From Sphingobium xenophagum NBRC 107872 (GTDB lineage Bacteria; Pseudomonadota; Alphaproteobacteria; Sphingomonadales; Sphingomonadaceae): 64,000 nt of DNA. The stretch is from the NCBI RefSeq assembly GCF_000367345.1, contig NZ_BARE01000030.1, positions 1 to 64,000 of the forward strand, written 5' to 3'. Below are positions 9,403 to 17,462 of the stretch, piece after piece. A program made the translations under genes and the position numbers. The number at the start of each line of letters is the position of its first letter. Position 1 is the stretch's first letter. The notes under the pieces are model-generated. The model did not search any database and was not told the DNA's origin. It saw only the letters and a program-made list of their open reading frames with translations.

Positions 9403-9450
9403 GGCATTTCTCCGTATGGCATCATATATCCTTGATAATGCCATTTGGCA
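9401..9450 (-). promoter_or_regulatory. Candidate operator boxes of the Xre/RES operon
   Basis: Around the antitoxin start lie ATGGCAT at 9401-9407 and 9416-9422 and its inverse ATGCCAT at 9438-9444; the last also forms TGCCA-TT-TGGCA with 9446-9450. Such repeated half-sites directly upstream of a Xre-type antitoxin are what an autoregulatory operator looks like. This is inference, without binding data. Confidence 0.4.
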
Positions 9451-9455
9451 ATGGA

Positions 9456-11300
9456 TTACGCAGATGATACCAATCTAGCGATCACGCCCGCTGCGCCCTC
9501 GATCGGCACGAAGAGGCGCGTCTGGTAAAGGATGACCTCCGTAAAGCAGCCTTGAGCCTTGTACCAATCGAGGCGAGCCGCACTCCATCCGGCCAGCTCA
9601 ATTCGCTGTGAGCCATTGACCAGGCTGCGCTTGACCATTAGCTGCTCACGGCCGGTGAACTCCATGGCTCGGCCAGTCGCCAAGACGGTCTGGACGATGT
9701 CTTCGGCGGAGAGCGATTGCTCGCGTTCCAGACCCAGCGCCCGGCACAGTTCCGGAACACAATGGACAGGAACCTCCCGGCCGAGGAGCGAGCGGCCATC
9801 CGCCGCCGAGATACGACTGACCCTCACGAAATCCGAAGGGAGCTTGTCCCAGACCGGCAGTAGGAGGCCCGTCGCAAGATAGAGGCGCTCGCGCTTGTGG
9901 CTAGTCCGCGCTTCCTCGACCTCGGCTGCCCAGGCTTCGCGAAAAGCGTCGATGGAGATATCCTCCCAGCTGCTCTCAGTGAGCTGATCCTCGGTGATAT
10001 GGCTGCGCTTCAGCGGGCGCAGTAATTCGAAGCGGGCCACGCGCGTACCGTCATCGGCAAGGATGCTTCGGGCGGGCACCAGCAAGGCGACCCGACTTGA
10101 GCGGGCGTTCCGAACCGGCCGCTGTCGCTGGCCATTAAGGCCGTGAAGCTCCTCGAGCCGCTTCAGCGTGAGCGGCTTCAGGGCTCGGGCAATTTCCAGT
10201 TCCAGCAGATGGGTGGTCGCGCCCGATGCCGGATCGGTGCGCAGCAACGTGTCCGACAGGACCGCGAAGTCCTCGACTGCGATCGTCTCGAGGCCGAGAT
10301 CGATTGTGCCGGCCTGCCGGGCGGCATCGATGCGCGCTTCGACCAGACCCATGAACTCGTCGAAGATGGCGTTCTGCAGGGCGATAGGAAGTGCAAGGAT
10401 GCGATTGAGCCAACGCTGGATCGACGGCAGGTCATCGACCATTGAACCGTCGGGTGCTTCGATCCGAAGGCCCGTCAGCTCCTGAAAACGTCCGAGGCTT
10501 ACCGCTTCGAGCTTTCCCGTGAACAACAGGCCGAACCAGCGATGGAGCGCCTCCTTGGCATAGATGCTTTCGAGATTGTCGGCCGGATCGAACAGGTTCT
10601 GGCCGCCAGTCTGGCGCTGCCCGCGCGTCAGAGCGCCAAGACTGTCCAGACGCCGCGCGATCGTTGAGATGAACCGGCGCTCGCCACGCACATCGGTCGT
10701 CACGGGCCTGAACAGCGGGGCTGATGCCTGGTTGGTGCGATTGGTCCGGCCAAGCCCCTGGATCGCGGCGTCAGCTCGCCAGCCCGGCTCGAGCAGGAAG
10801 TGGACGCGGCGGGCCTGGTTCCTGGCGGCAAGATCAGCATGGTAGCTGCGCCCCGTTCCCCCGGCGTCGGAAAAGACCAGGATCCGCTTCTCTCCATCCA
10901 TGAAGGCCTGAGTTTCCGCGACGTTGGCGCGTGGCGAGCGGGATTGGAGTTGCTGACGACCATCGCGGCCGACGATCAGCCGACGCGTCCGGCCAGTGAC
11001 TTCCGCCACCTGATCAACGCCGAAGCGTTCGATGATGGCATCAAGTGCAGTGGCGATGGGCGGCAAGGCGCAGAGCTGCTCAATCATCCGGTCGCGCGCG
11101 GCAAGTGCGGAGCGGCAGAGCACCGGTGCGCCTTGCTCATCACTCATCGGCTCGGAGCGAGGATTACCGTTTTCGTCGGTGAACACTGCCATCAGGCGAA
11201 CAGGAAAGCTCCTGGCGAGATAGTCGATCACATATTCTTTGCAGTCGCAGTTTATGTCGAGCGTGGCGGCGGGAGGCGCAGGTTTCCTTCGGTTTTCCAT
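9456..11300 (-). pseudogene. 3' fragment of a strawberry-notch (SBNO) family helicase, with start supplied by the RIT element
   Basis: Of 614 residues, all from about residue 24 onward are the C-terminal helicase lobe of SBNO-like proteins: ILVFSDAGGTGRSYHAD and the motif VI-like QGLGRTNRTNQAS are clear. The fragment continues exactly where the other piece (ending PREYV at 16371) stops: EYV is followed here by IDYLARSFPVRL. The first 23 residues (from MENRRKPAPP) are encoded by the inverted repeat of the inserted element, which supplies GGAG and ATG in frame. The P-loop and DEAH halves are absent, so ATPase function is unlikely. An expressed chimera cannot be excluded. Confidence 0.8.
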
Positions 11301-11319
11301 GATTTCACTCCAGATAATT
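11229..11319. repeat. Left 91-bp terminal inverted repeat of the RIT element
   Basis: This copy matches 16260-16350 in reverse complement at 90 of 91 positions (C versus T in GTGGCGG/GTGGTGG). It carries an outward-facing GGAG ribosome site and ATG (11300) on the minus strand, which open the reading frame into the SBNO 3' fragment. Confidence 0.92.
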
Positions 11320-11459
11320 GCCTGACAAGGTTGAATGCTGGGGCCGTTAGGATTGTCGGCACCGCTGGAATGGTGCAGGTTGTAGAAAATCCCCGAGGCA
11401 GTCGTTCGTCGCTTTCAATCGAGGTCCCGATGCAAGGCTGTCCGCCATGGAGATCTGCC

Positions 11460-12764
11460 ATGCCGAACAAACTGCCCAAGCGCCCCATTATCGTTTTTCT
11501 CGCAGGGATTTTTCTGGGCTTGCCCGGCGTCGCAGGCGCAGTGACATTGACGTCATTAAAAGGCATGGATCTCGAAGGAAGCTATGGCTCGTATGCGCCG
11601 CGTGGCGATTGCTCTCGAGGGGCGAGCCTTGAGATCAACGAAACCGGCTTTACTTTCAAAGCGTCTGGTCAGACTGTAAAAAGCACCCGGTTTGAGTACG
11701 CGGCTTCGTTTCTTGGCCCGACCTATGAAGGCGTTAGCGCGGTCTTTTTTCCTTTTCCTGTCAATGCCAACGATTTCGGACGCGTGATCTTGACGGTCAA
11801 TGACGACGAAAAGCGAGGCGTAGTCCGCCTTGAAGCAGACGTCGCGCCTGGACAGCGCCTGGATCCGTTCAAGTCAGCGCTCGTGTCGCAATCCCCACTG
11901 CTCTTGTGCAAGGGGTCTGGGCCGGCATCTGCTGCTTCAAAAGCACCTCTGCAAGCAAGGCCAGTCTTGGGAAAACCGACGCCGCTAGCCTGGACCAATC
12001 TTGCGAGTTCCATAGGAAAATTCCAAAGTGATTCCGATCCCAACGGAATAGATCTTTTGACAAGTGGTCCGATAGCTGACGCGATACGTTCGCGTTTGGG
12101 CCGCAAAATAGACCTGCTGGCCAGCAATCTTTCGGCGATATCCGGTCTCCAACGACAAGGATCTCTCTATTGGGTTACGGGAAATGCGCCGCATCAAGGC
12201 GGTGTAGAGCAAGCCTATGTTTTGCTTGATGCAAATCGCCGTGCTGTTCAAATTGGCCTTTGGGAAAAGGGAAAGTTGACGGTCTATGCGCCTCAAGGAG
12301 GCCGCTTGCCCGTGCCCCAGGACATTGCTCGCCTGCTTATGGACAGCCCACCTGAGGACGCAGTGCCGCTGCCTGGGACTGCTTGGGAGGTCGTGCCGGT
12401 CCAAGGTCGCGCCCCAATGGCCTATGTCGATGTAGCTGCTTCGCCAAACATCAAGTCGTTTAGCCTGTTTTGTGAAGGCAACCGCCCCATGATGGCCATG
12501 CTCCTTAACAAGCCCGCGACGGTGCCGCGCGTTACGGTTACATGGAATTTTGCTGGTCGATTAATTGACATTCCGACCGGCCGCGCGAACGCTCAGAGCA
12601 CGTTTTGGCAGGCCAACCTCACTGGTTCCCAACTCATTCCGATGCTTCTCCGTCAAAACGGTTCGGTTATGCTACGCATCAACGGCCGCCTCGAAGGCGA
12701 AGCTTTGTTGGCGGGAGCGCCACTGGCGCTTCGAACTGCGATGCGGACCTGTGTCAAATTTTGA
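11460..12764 (+). CDS. Secreted protein of unknown function, RIT passenger
   Basis: The 434-residue protein has a clear signal peptide (residues 1 to about 27: basic MPNKLPKRP, hydrophobic IIVFLAGIFLGLPG, AGA cleavage site). The ATG at 11460 has GGAG 7 bases upstream; the reading frame is open further 5' to 10800, but that part is antisense to the SBNO fragment. The mature part is not recognised: it has an N-terminal beta-rich segment (MDLEGSYGSYAPRGDCSRG) and four cysteines. Codon use and base composition are visibly more AT-rich than the neighbours, suggesting separate acquisition. Its 3' end overlaps the end of the last recombinase gene by 11 bases, tail to tail. Confidence 0.7.
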   Translation: MPNKLPKRPIIVFLAGIFLGLPGVAGAVTLTSLKGMDLEGSYGSYAPRGDCSRGASLEINETGFTFKASGQTVKSTRFEYAASFLGPTYEGVSAVFFPFPVNANDFGRVILTVNDDEKRGVVRLEADVAPGQRLDPFKSALVSQSPLLLCKGSGPASAASKAPLQARPVLGKPTPLAWTNLASSIGKFQSDSDPNGIDLLTSGPIADAIRSRLGRKIDLLASNLSAISGLQRQGSLYWVTGNAPHQGGVEQAYVLLDANRRAVQIGLWEKGKLTVYAPQGGRLPVPQDIARLLMDSPPEDAVPLPGTAWEVVPVQGRAPMAYVDVAASPNIKSFSLFCEGNRPMMAMLLNKPATVPRVTVTWNFAGRLIDIPTGRANAQSTFWQANLTGSQLIPMLLRQNGSVMLRINGRLEGEALLAGAPLALRTAMRTCVKF

Positions 12765-13770
12765 CATGACCTCCTGCACGTATTTCCTGAAGCATTGATA
12801 GTAGATCGTCGCTTTGCGGCTTGAAGCGCCCGGGCCTGATGGCGGGTGCGCCGTGAGCCGCGAGGATTTGCAGCTTCTCCTCGGGATCGGCGCGCAAATA
12901 GGTCTCGGTGCTCTGGATGCTGGCGTGGCCGAGCCACAATGCAACCTTGCGAATGTCCCCGGTCGCCGCGAGCGTGTGCATCGCACAGGAATGCCGCAGC
13001 ACGTGCGGCGTAACCCGCTTGCCAAGGATCGACGGCTGCTTCGTTGCCGCGGTCTTGACGTGCTCGGCCAAACGGAACGCAAATCCGTCGCGGGTCATGG
13101 GCTGCCCGTTGGCATTGAGGAATATCTCGGCAGCTTGCGCGTCGGGCCGTATCGCAAGCCACGCGCGCAATACGAACTGGGTCTCTTTCCAGAGCGGCAG
13201 GACCCGTTCACGCCGACCCTTGCCCATGATGTGCACGGTGGACAGGGAGCGGTCCGGGAAATCGCGCAGCTGCAGCGTTACGAGTTCCGACACTCTCAGC
13301 CCGCCGGCATAGGCCAGATGCAGCATCGCGCGATCGCGGGTGCCAAGGCGTGTCCGGGGATCCGGGGCATCGAGCAAAGCCTTGATCTCGGCCCGGTCGA
13401 GGTAGTCGATCAGCGCCTTGTCGGTCTTCTTGGTCGGGATCGATCTGACGCGGAGGGCCAGATCCAGGCAGGCCGGAATCCGATACTCGATGTACCGGAA
13501 GAAGGACCGGATCGCGGCGAGCCTGCCATTGCGGGTCCGCACACAGCTGCCGCGCCCGGTCTCGACATGGTCCAGGAAAGCCATGATCATGTCGGGGCCG
13601 AGATCCTCGATCTCAAGATCGGTCGGCCGACGCTTCAGCCGATCGGCAGCGAACTGAACGAGGAGGACGAAGCAGTTGGCATAAGTCTTCACTGTGTGCG
13701 GGCTGACAGCACGTTCGCGTGGCAGATGCTCACGCAGGTATGCCGAGAGATGCGGAGCGAGCGCCGTCAT
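12754..13770 (-). CDS. Tyrosine recombinase, third gene of the RIT trio (RitC-like)
   Basis: The 338-residue XerC/D-like recombinase has a SAM-like N-terminal core-binding domain and a catalytic domain with Arg (GGLRVSELV), HxxR (HVLRHSCAMH), the second His (LGHASIQST) and the Tyr nucleophile (ETYLRADP). All catalytic residues are present. Its ATG overlaps the stop of the preceding recombinase gene by 4 bases, so the trio is translationally coupled. It presumably acts with the other two in excision and integration of the element. Confidence 0.9.
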   Translation of the reverse strand: MTALAPHLSAYLREHLPRERAVSPHTVKTYANCFVLLVQFAADRLKRRPTDLEIEDLGPDMIMAFLDHVETGRGSCVRTRNGRLAAIRSFFRYIEYRIPACLDLALRVRSIPTKKTDKALIDYLDRAEIKALLDAPDPRTRLGTRDRAMLHLAYAGGLRVSELVTLQLRDFPDRSLSTVHIMGKGRRERVLPLWKETQFVLRAWLAIRPDAQAAEIFLNANGQPMTRDGFAFRLAEHVKTAATKQPSILGKRVTPHVLRHSCAMHTLAATGDIRKVALWLGHASIQSTETYLRADPEEKLQILAAHGAPAIRPGRFKPQSDDLLSMLQEIRAGGHVKI

Positions 13771-14681
13771 GCCGCCTCTCCCCGGTAAAGCTGCTCGCTC
13801 GCAGCCGCAATGTCGCGCAGCAGCACCGGAGTGGCCTCGAGATACCAGTACGTGTTGGCGACCGACGCGTGCCCCAGATAGACACTGAGACCGGCCATGT
13901 GGTGAGCGATGGCCTCCCTGTCAGGTGGGCAGGACTCAAGGGAACGGACAGCGAAGGTGTGCCGCAGATCGTGGAGTCGCATGCCCGCCGTACCGGTTGG
14001 TCCACGATATCCGAGCTGCCGGGCCAATCTGACGAACACGACGTGGGCGCGCACCTTGTGCGGTGCCCGTCCCCGGATAGTGACGAACAGGTCGTTGCCC
14101 CTGGCCGCGTGCTTCTCGCGGAGGGCGAGATAGGCTTCGAGTGCTTGGCGCGTCGATGGCTGCAAGGCAATCAGCCGCTGCTTGCCAAACTTGCCGTTGC
14201 GGACGATCAGGCCATCCTCGACCAGATCTTTGCATTGTAATGCGAGGGCCTCGGAAATCCGGAGACCTGTCGCCGCCAGCAGCCCGAACAGGTAATGGTA
14301 CGTGTGTGGGCTGATCGTGCCTTGGGGTGGAACGTCCAATGCAGCAGTCATGATCGCCCGCACCTGGTCCGGCTCAATGATGGTCGGCGTCGGGCGTGGC
14401 CGCTTGCCCCGACCGAAGACGCCGGCAGGCGGAACTTCGTGGCCTGAATCTTCGGCGTGAGCGAAAAGGCTGAAGTTACGTGCGGTGTCGAACCTCCGGC
14501 GGGCCACATATTGTGAGCTCGACGTATGGCACCAGTCGTAGATGCGCTGGACCTGAGTGTGCCGATCGCCGAAACCCCCGGCGTAGGCGGCGTACAGGCG
14601 CAGCATGCGTTCCTGTTCAGAGAACTTCAGCCCGAGGCTGCGATGCAGCGCCACGTATCTGGAAATGTGGATGTTCAGCAT
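13767..14681 (-). CDS. Tyrosine recombinase, second gene of the RIT trio (RitB-like)
   Basis: The 304-residue integrase keeps the full catalytic set: Arg (TGLRISEALAL), HxxR (LHDLRHTFAVRS), His (LGHASVANT) and Tyr (YWYLEATP). It overlaps the first recombinase by 7 bases and the third by 4, giving one operon read from the right end of the element. Division of labour among the three recombinases is not known. Confidence 0.9.
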   Translation of the reverse strand: MLNIHISRYVALHRSLGLKFSEQERMLRLYAAYAGGFGDRHTQVQRIYDWCHTSSSQYVARRRFDTARNFSLFAHAEDSGHEVPPAGVFGRGKRPRPTPTIIEPDQVRAIMTAALDVPPQGTISPHTYHYLFGLLAATGLRISEALALQCKDLVEDGLIVRNGKFGKQRLIALQPSTRQALEAYLALREKHAARGNDLFVTIRGRAPHKVRAHVVFVRLARQLGYRGPTGTAGMRLHDLRHTFAVRSLESCPPDREAIAHHMAGLSVYLGHASVANTYWYLEATPVLLRDIAAASEQLYRGEAA

Positions 14682-16222
14682 GACTGTTCTCCCGGCCAGG
14701 GCTGCGCGATCTTCATGAGCATCGGCAGATCGACCTTGGCGTAGATGGCAGTGGTCTCGGGCGAGCTGTGACGCAGGATGGTCCCGACGGACTCCAGGCC
14801 TGCGCCCGCGCGCAGCAGGTTGGTGGCAAGCGAATGCCGGAATATGTGCGACCCGGTCGGCACTCCTTCGATCCCACCGCGGTCGCGCGTACGAGCGACG
14901 ATGCCCGCTATCTCAGCGGACGAGCGGAATGGCCGAAACGGTGCTTGTGCACGCAGGAACAGATGCTCTTCGGCGGCCTTCGGGCGGGCTGCCGCAAGAT
15001 ATGCCAGGATCGCGTCGCCAACATCCTGCGGCAATGGCAGGCGGTCCGGTCGACGCGTCTTGCCCTTGACCGTCAGGTGGCCGGATCGCCAGTCGATGTC
15101 GTCGAGACGCATGTTCTGAATATCGGCAGCCCGCAGGCCGAGCCTGGCGAGCAGGAGAATGATGGCCTTGTCCCGGACTTCCACCGGACGATCTGTCGGA
15201 CAGGCCGCAATGATCCTCTCGATCGTTGCCGGGTCGACGTGGCGCGGCAGCGTCGAAAGGCGGTAGCGCTGTACTGATGGAACTGCATGCAACAATGCCG
15301 GCCGGCACTCGCCACGCACGACCAGAAACCGGATGTAGCTCCTCATTATCGTGACGAGCAGCGATGCCGACCCCGGCGTCTCCTTGCTTCGTCGTTGGAA
15401 TGCGCTCCTGAGTCCGGCGGCATCCCATTGCGAAGGCTCGCCCAGCATTGGCATGAGCCGTCTGATATCGGTCCGGTAGCGCCGAATCGTCTCGTCCGTG
15501 GCGCCGCGGTGTTGCTTGAGCCATGCCAAGTAAGCCGACATGTGCGGGTCATCGTCCGCCACCGGTTCAACCAATGGGATGGCGCCCCGGCCTCGCAGGA
15601 ACTCGACGAAGTGCCGTGCGCATCGCCGCCGCCGCTTGGTGCCCGTTGCGACCAACTTGCCCCGCTTGCGCCAGACCGGGCATCGGCAATCATGCGCTGC
15701 ATAGTGGTCGATGATCGTGTCATCGATATCGATCCATTGGCGCCGCGCCATGCGAAGCCAGGCCACGAAATGCTCGGCCTCGGACCGATAGGCCTGTGCC
15801 GGTCCCTCGGCAAGTTGCAGGCGATCGATCGCATCGGAATAGTCGGCGAGGTGCCGTGGCAGATCGTCGATCCCGTCGTCGACTTCGACGTAGCCTTGAT
15901 CTTCCAGGAACCGGACGAAGCGCCTGACCCTTGCTGCTTGGTCAGCCTTGTAGTGCGCTTGCTGCGCCGAATACCGGTGGCACCGGCACCCATGCTTTTC
16001 GAACCGCCGGACAGCCCGATCGTCAATCGTGCGGATGGCGATCCTATGCAGGCCCAGCCAATGCAGGAAATGGCGGACCGCCGCGCCATACAGAACCGCA
16101 CAGCCTGACTTCTCGTCGAGCGACTGAGAGGAGAGGAATGTGGTGAGAAGGGTGCCGTGACTGGGCGGGTCTTCGACCCGGAGCGGGGCCGCTCGAAACG
16201 GCAATGATGATCTTGATCGCAT
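14675..16222 (-). CDS. Tyrosine recombinase, first gene of the RIT trio (RitA-like)
   Basis: The 515-residue protein is the largest of the trio. A long Cys/His-rich N-terminal region (HGCRCHRYSAQQ and HDCRCPVWRKRG look like paired CxC...H zinc-binding motifs) precedes a core-binding domain and a catalytic domain with Arg (LGLRAADIQN), HxxR (HIFRHSLATN), His (LRHSSPETT) and Tyr (AIYAKVD). The start lies 38 bases inside the right inverted repeat, so the promoter must sit in or beside the repeat. The zinc-binding idea is inference from residue spacing. Confidence 0.9.
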   Translation of the reverse strand: MRSRSSLPFRAAPLRVEDPPSHGTLLTTFLSSQSLDEKSGCAVLYGAAVRHFLHWLGLHRIAIRTIDDRAVRRFEKHGCRCHRYSAQQAHYKADQAARVRRFVRFLEDQGYVEVDDGIDDLPRHLADYSDAIDRLQLAEGPAQAYRSEAEHFVAWLRMARRQWIDIDDTIIDHYAAHDCRCPVWRKRGKLVATGTKRRRRCARHFVEFLRGRGAIPLVEPVADDDPHMSAYLAWLKQHRGATDETIRRYRTDIRRLMPMLGEPSQWDAAGLRSAFQRRSKETPGSASLLVTIMRSYIRFLVVRGECRPALLHAVPSVQRYRLSTLPRHVDPATIERIIAACPTDRPVEVRDKAIILLLARLGLRAADIQNMRLDDIDWRSGHLTVKGKTRRPDRLPLPQDVGDAILAYLAAARPKAAEEHLFLRAQAPFRPFRSSAEIAGIVARTRDRGGIEGVPTGSHIFRHSLATNLLRAGAGLESVGTILRHSSPETTAIYAKVDLPMLMKIAQPWPGEQSC

Positions 16223-16259
16223 GTTGGTTCCTTCGACTTGTTGAGGTCGAGGGAACCGT

Positions 16260-16350
16260 AATTATCTGGAGTGAAATCATGGAAAACCGAAGGAAACCTG
16301 CGCCTCCCGCCACCACGCTCGACATAAACTGCGACTGCAAAGAATATGTG
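16260..16350. repeat. Right 91-bp terminal inverted repeat of the RIT element
   Basis: This copy is the reverse complement of 11229-11319 with one mismatch. On the plus strand it encodes an outward mini reading frame (GGAG, ATG at 16279) of 24 codons, closed by a TAA that the adjoining palindrome provides. Confidence 0.92.
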
Positions 16351-16379
16351 TAATGTTGAGCTCAACATTAGACATATTC
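16342..16379. repeat. 38-bp dyad at the RIT right junction (probable attachment site)
   Basis: The centre is a perfect 20-bp palindrome, TAATGTTGAGCTCAACATTA (16351-16370), flanked by GAATATGT (16342-16349) and its inverse ACATATTC (16372-16379). The palindrome is present only at this end. This is what is expected if the circular form joins its two ends through the 20-bp palindrome and recombines into an ACATATTC target. Confidence 0.75.
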
Positions 16380-17288
16380 CCGAGGGGACAGGTCGATCTC
16401 CAGCGCTTCGCGTTCCTCGTCCGAGAGGTCGGCAAGCCGGCGGTCGAGCATGGCTTCTGCCGTCGAGACCAGCTGGACGACAACAGCCTGCCCATCGGCA
16501 ATCGCCGCATCGATCGCGGGCAATAGGCTTGGGAGCTTCATCGACAGAAGCAGCTGCGCGAAGAAGCGCTGCTTGGTTCCCTCGAAGATCGACAGCGCTG
16601 CGGACTTGGCACCGGAGTTGAGCGTCCCCCCGGTCTCGCTGTCGACGATCCGAGTGGCCTCAAGCGCTTCGCGCAGGTTGGCGTGGATGATCGCCCAAGC
16701 CTCGGCATAGGCATCGTAGACCGCGATCTGATCCTTGGTCAGGCAATGCTCGAGGATTTCATACTCGACGCCGGCGAACGAAAGGGCCCGGGCCGTGTAG
16801 ATGCCGAGTGATTTGAGATCCCGCGCGACCAGTTCCATTGCTGCAATTCCGCCATCGCGAATGTCGGCAACGAAGGCCTCGCGATTGGCAAAGGCGGTCT
16901 CCGGGCCCCAGAGTCCGAGGCGCGTCGCATAGGCCAAGTTGTTGACGTCGGACGCTCCGGTTGCCGAGGCGTAGAGCACCCTTGCCCGGGGCAGGAGGTT
17001 TTGCAGGCGCACCCCGGCGATGCCTTGCTCCGATCCCTTGACCTTGCCCCGCGATCCTTCCCCGCCGGCAGCGTTGGCCATGGCGTGCGCTTCGTCGAAC
17101 ACGATCACTCCGTTGAAATCGTCACCGGCCCAGGCGAGGATCTGATCGAGGCGGGTCGCGTCGTTTCGACCCGAACGCAGGGTCGGATAGTCGAACTGGG
17201 TCTTCCGCGTGAACCGGCGCATGTTCATGTCTTCGATCATGCGCTGACGCAGCGAAGTGGCGGGGGCATCGGACAGAACGGTGGTCAT
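16368..17288 (-). pseudogene. 5' SBNO helicase fragment fused to the N-terminus of another integrase
   Basis: The reading frame of 306 residues is a chimera. Residues 1 to about 34 (SLRQRMIEDMNMRRFTRKTQ) match the opening of XerC-like integrases often seen beside IS91-type elements; from about PTLRSGRNDATRLDQI onward it is SBNO helicase with the DEAH box (VIVFDEAHAMANAAGG) and motif III (YASATGASDV). The SBNO Walker A and the methylase-like N-terminal region are gone. It ends at PREYV, where the stop TAA comes from the RIT palindrome. The ATG at 17288 has AAGGAG 8 bases upstream, inherited from the integrase gene. Expression is possible, function unlikely. Confidence 0.75.
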
Positions 17289-17462
17289 GGTACGACTCCT
17301 TGGTTGAAAGGAGCCGCGATCGTCTGCCTACTTCGCCCAGACCTCAACTTACGCTCAGGCCGCCGATCACTGGCCAGACCTCAAAACAAGCGCCACTCCC
17401 GCGCCAGCGGGTTCGTACAAGTCCCACTGCCGGTCCGTTGCAGCAGGCATCCAAAATCCTCG

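Larger units (their letters stand above)
11230..16371 (-). mobile_element. RIT (recombinase-in-trio) element with passenger gene, inserted in an SBNO helicase gene
   Basis: Three overlapping tyrosine recombinase genes in one direction, flanked by 91-bp inverted repeats (11229-11319 and 16260-16350, one mismatch), are the hallmark of RIT elements. The 8-bp ACATATTC at 11230-11237 and 16372-16379 forms flanking direct repeats. The host gene is an SBNO helicase whose codons rejoin cleanly when the element is removed. Beside the recombinases the element carries one convergent gene (11460-12764) of lower GC, which is unusual because known RIT elements mostly hold only the trio. Confidence 0.88.

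Noticed and set aside
10800-11459. Long upstream extension of the passenger gene frame
   Set aside because: It runs antisense through the SBNO fragment and the left inverted repeat; a signal peptide and ribosome site fix the start at 11460.
1-17462. Second copy of the tRNA-Leu 3' end (left island attachment site)
   Set aside because: None seen on reading; the other end is probably outside the window.
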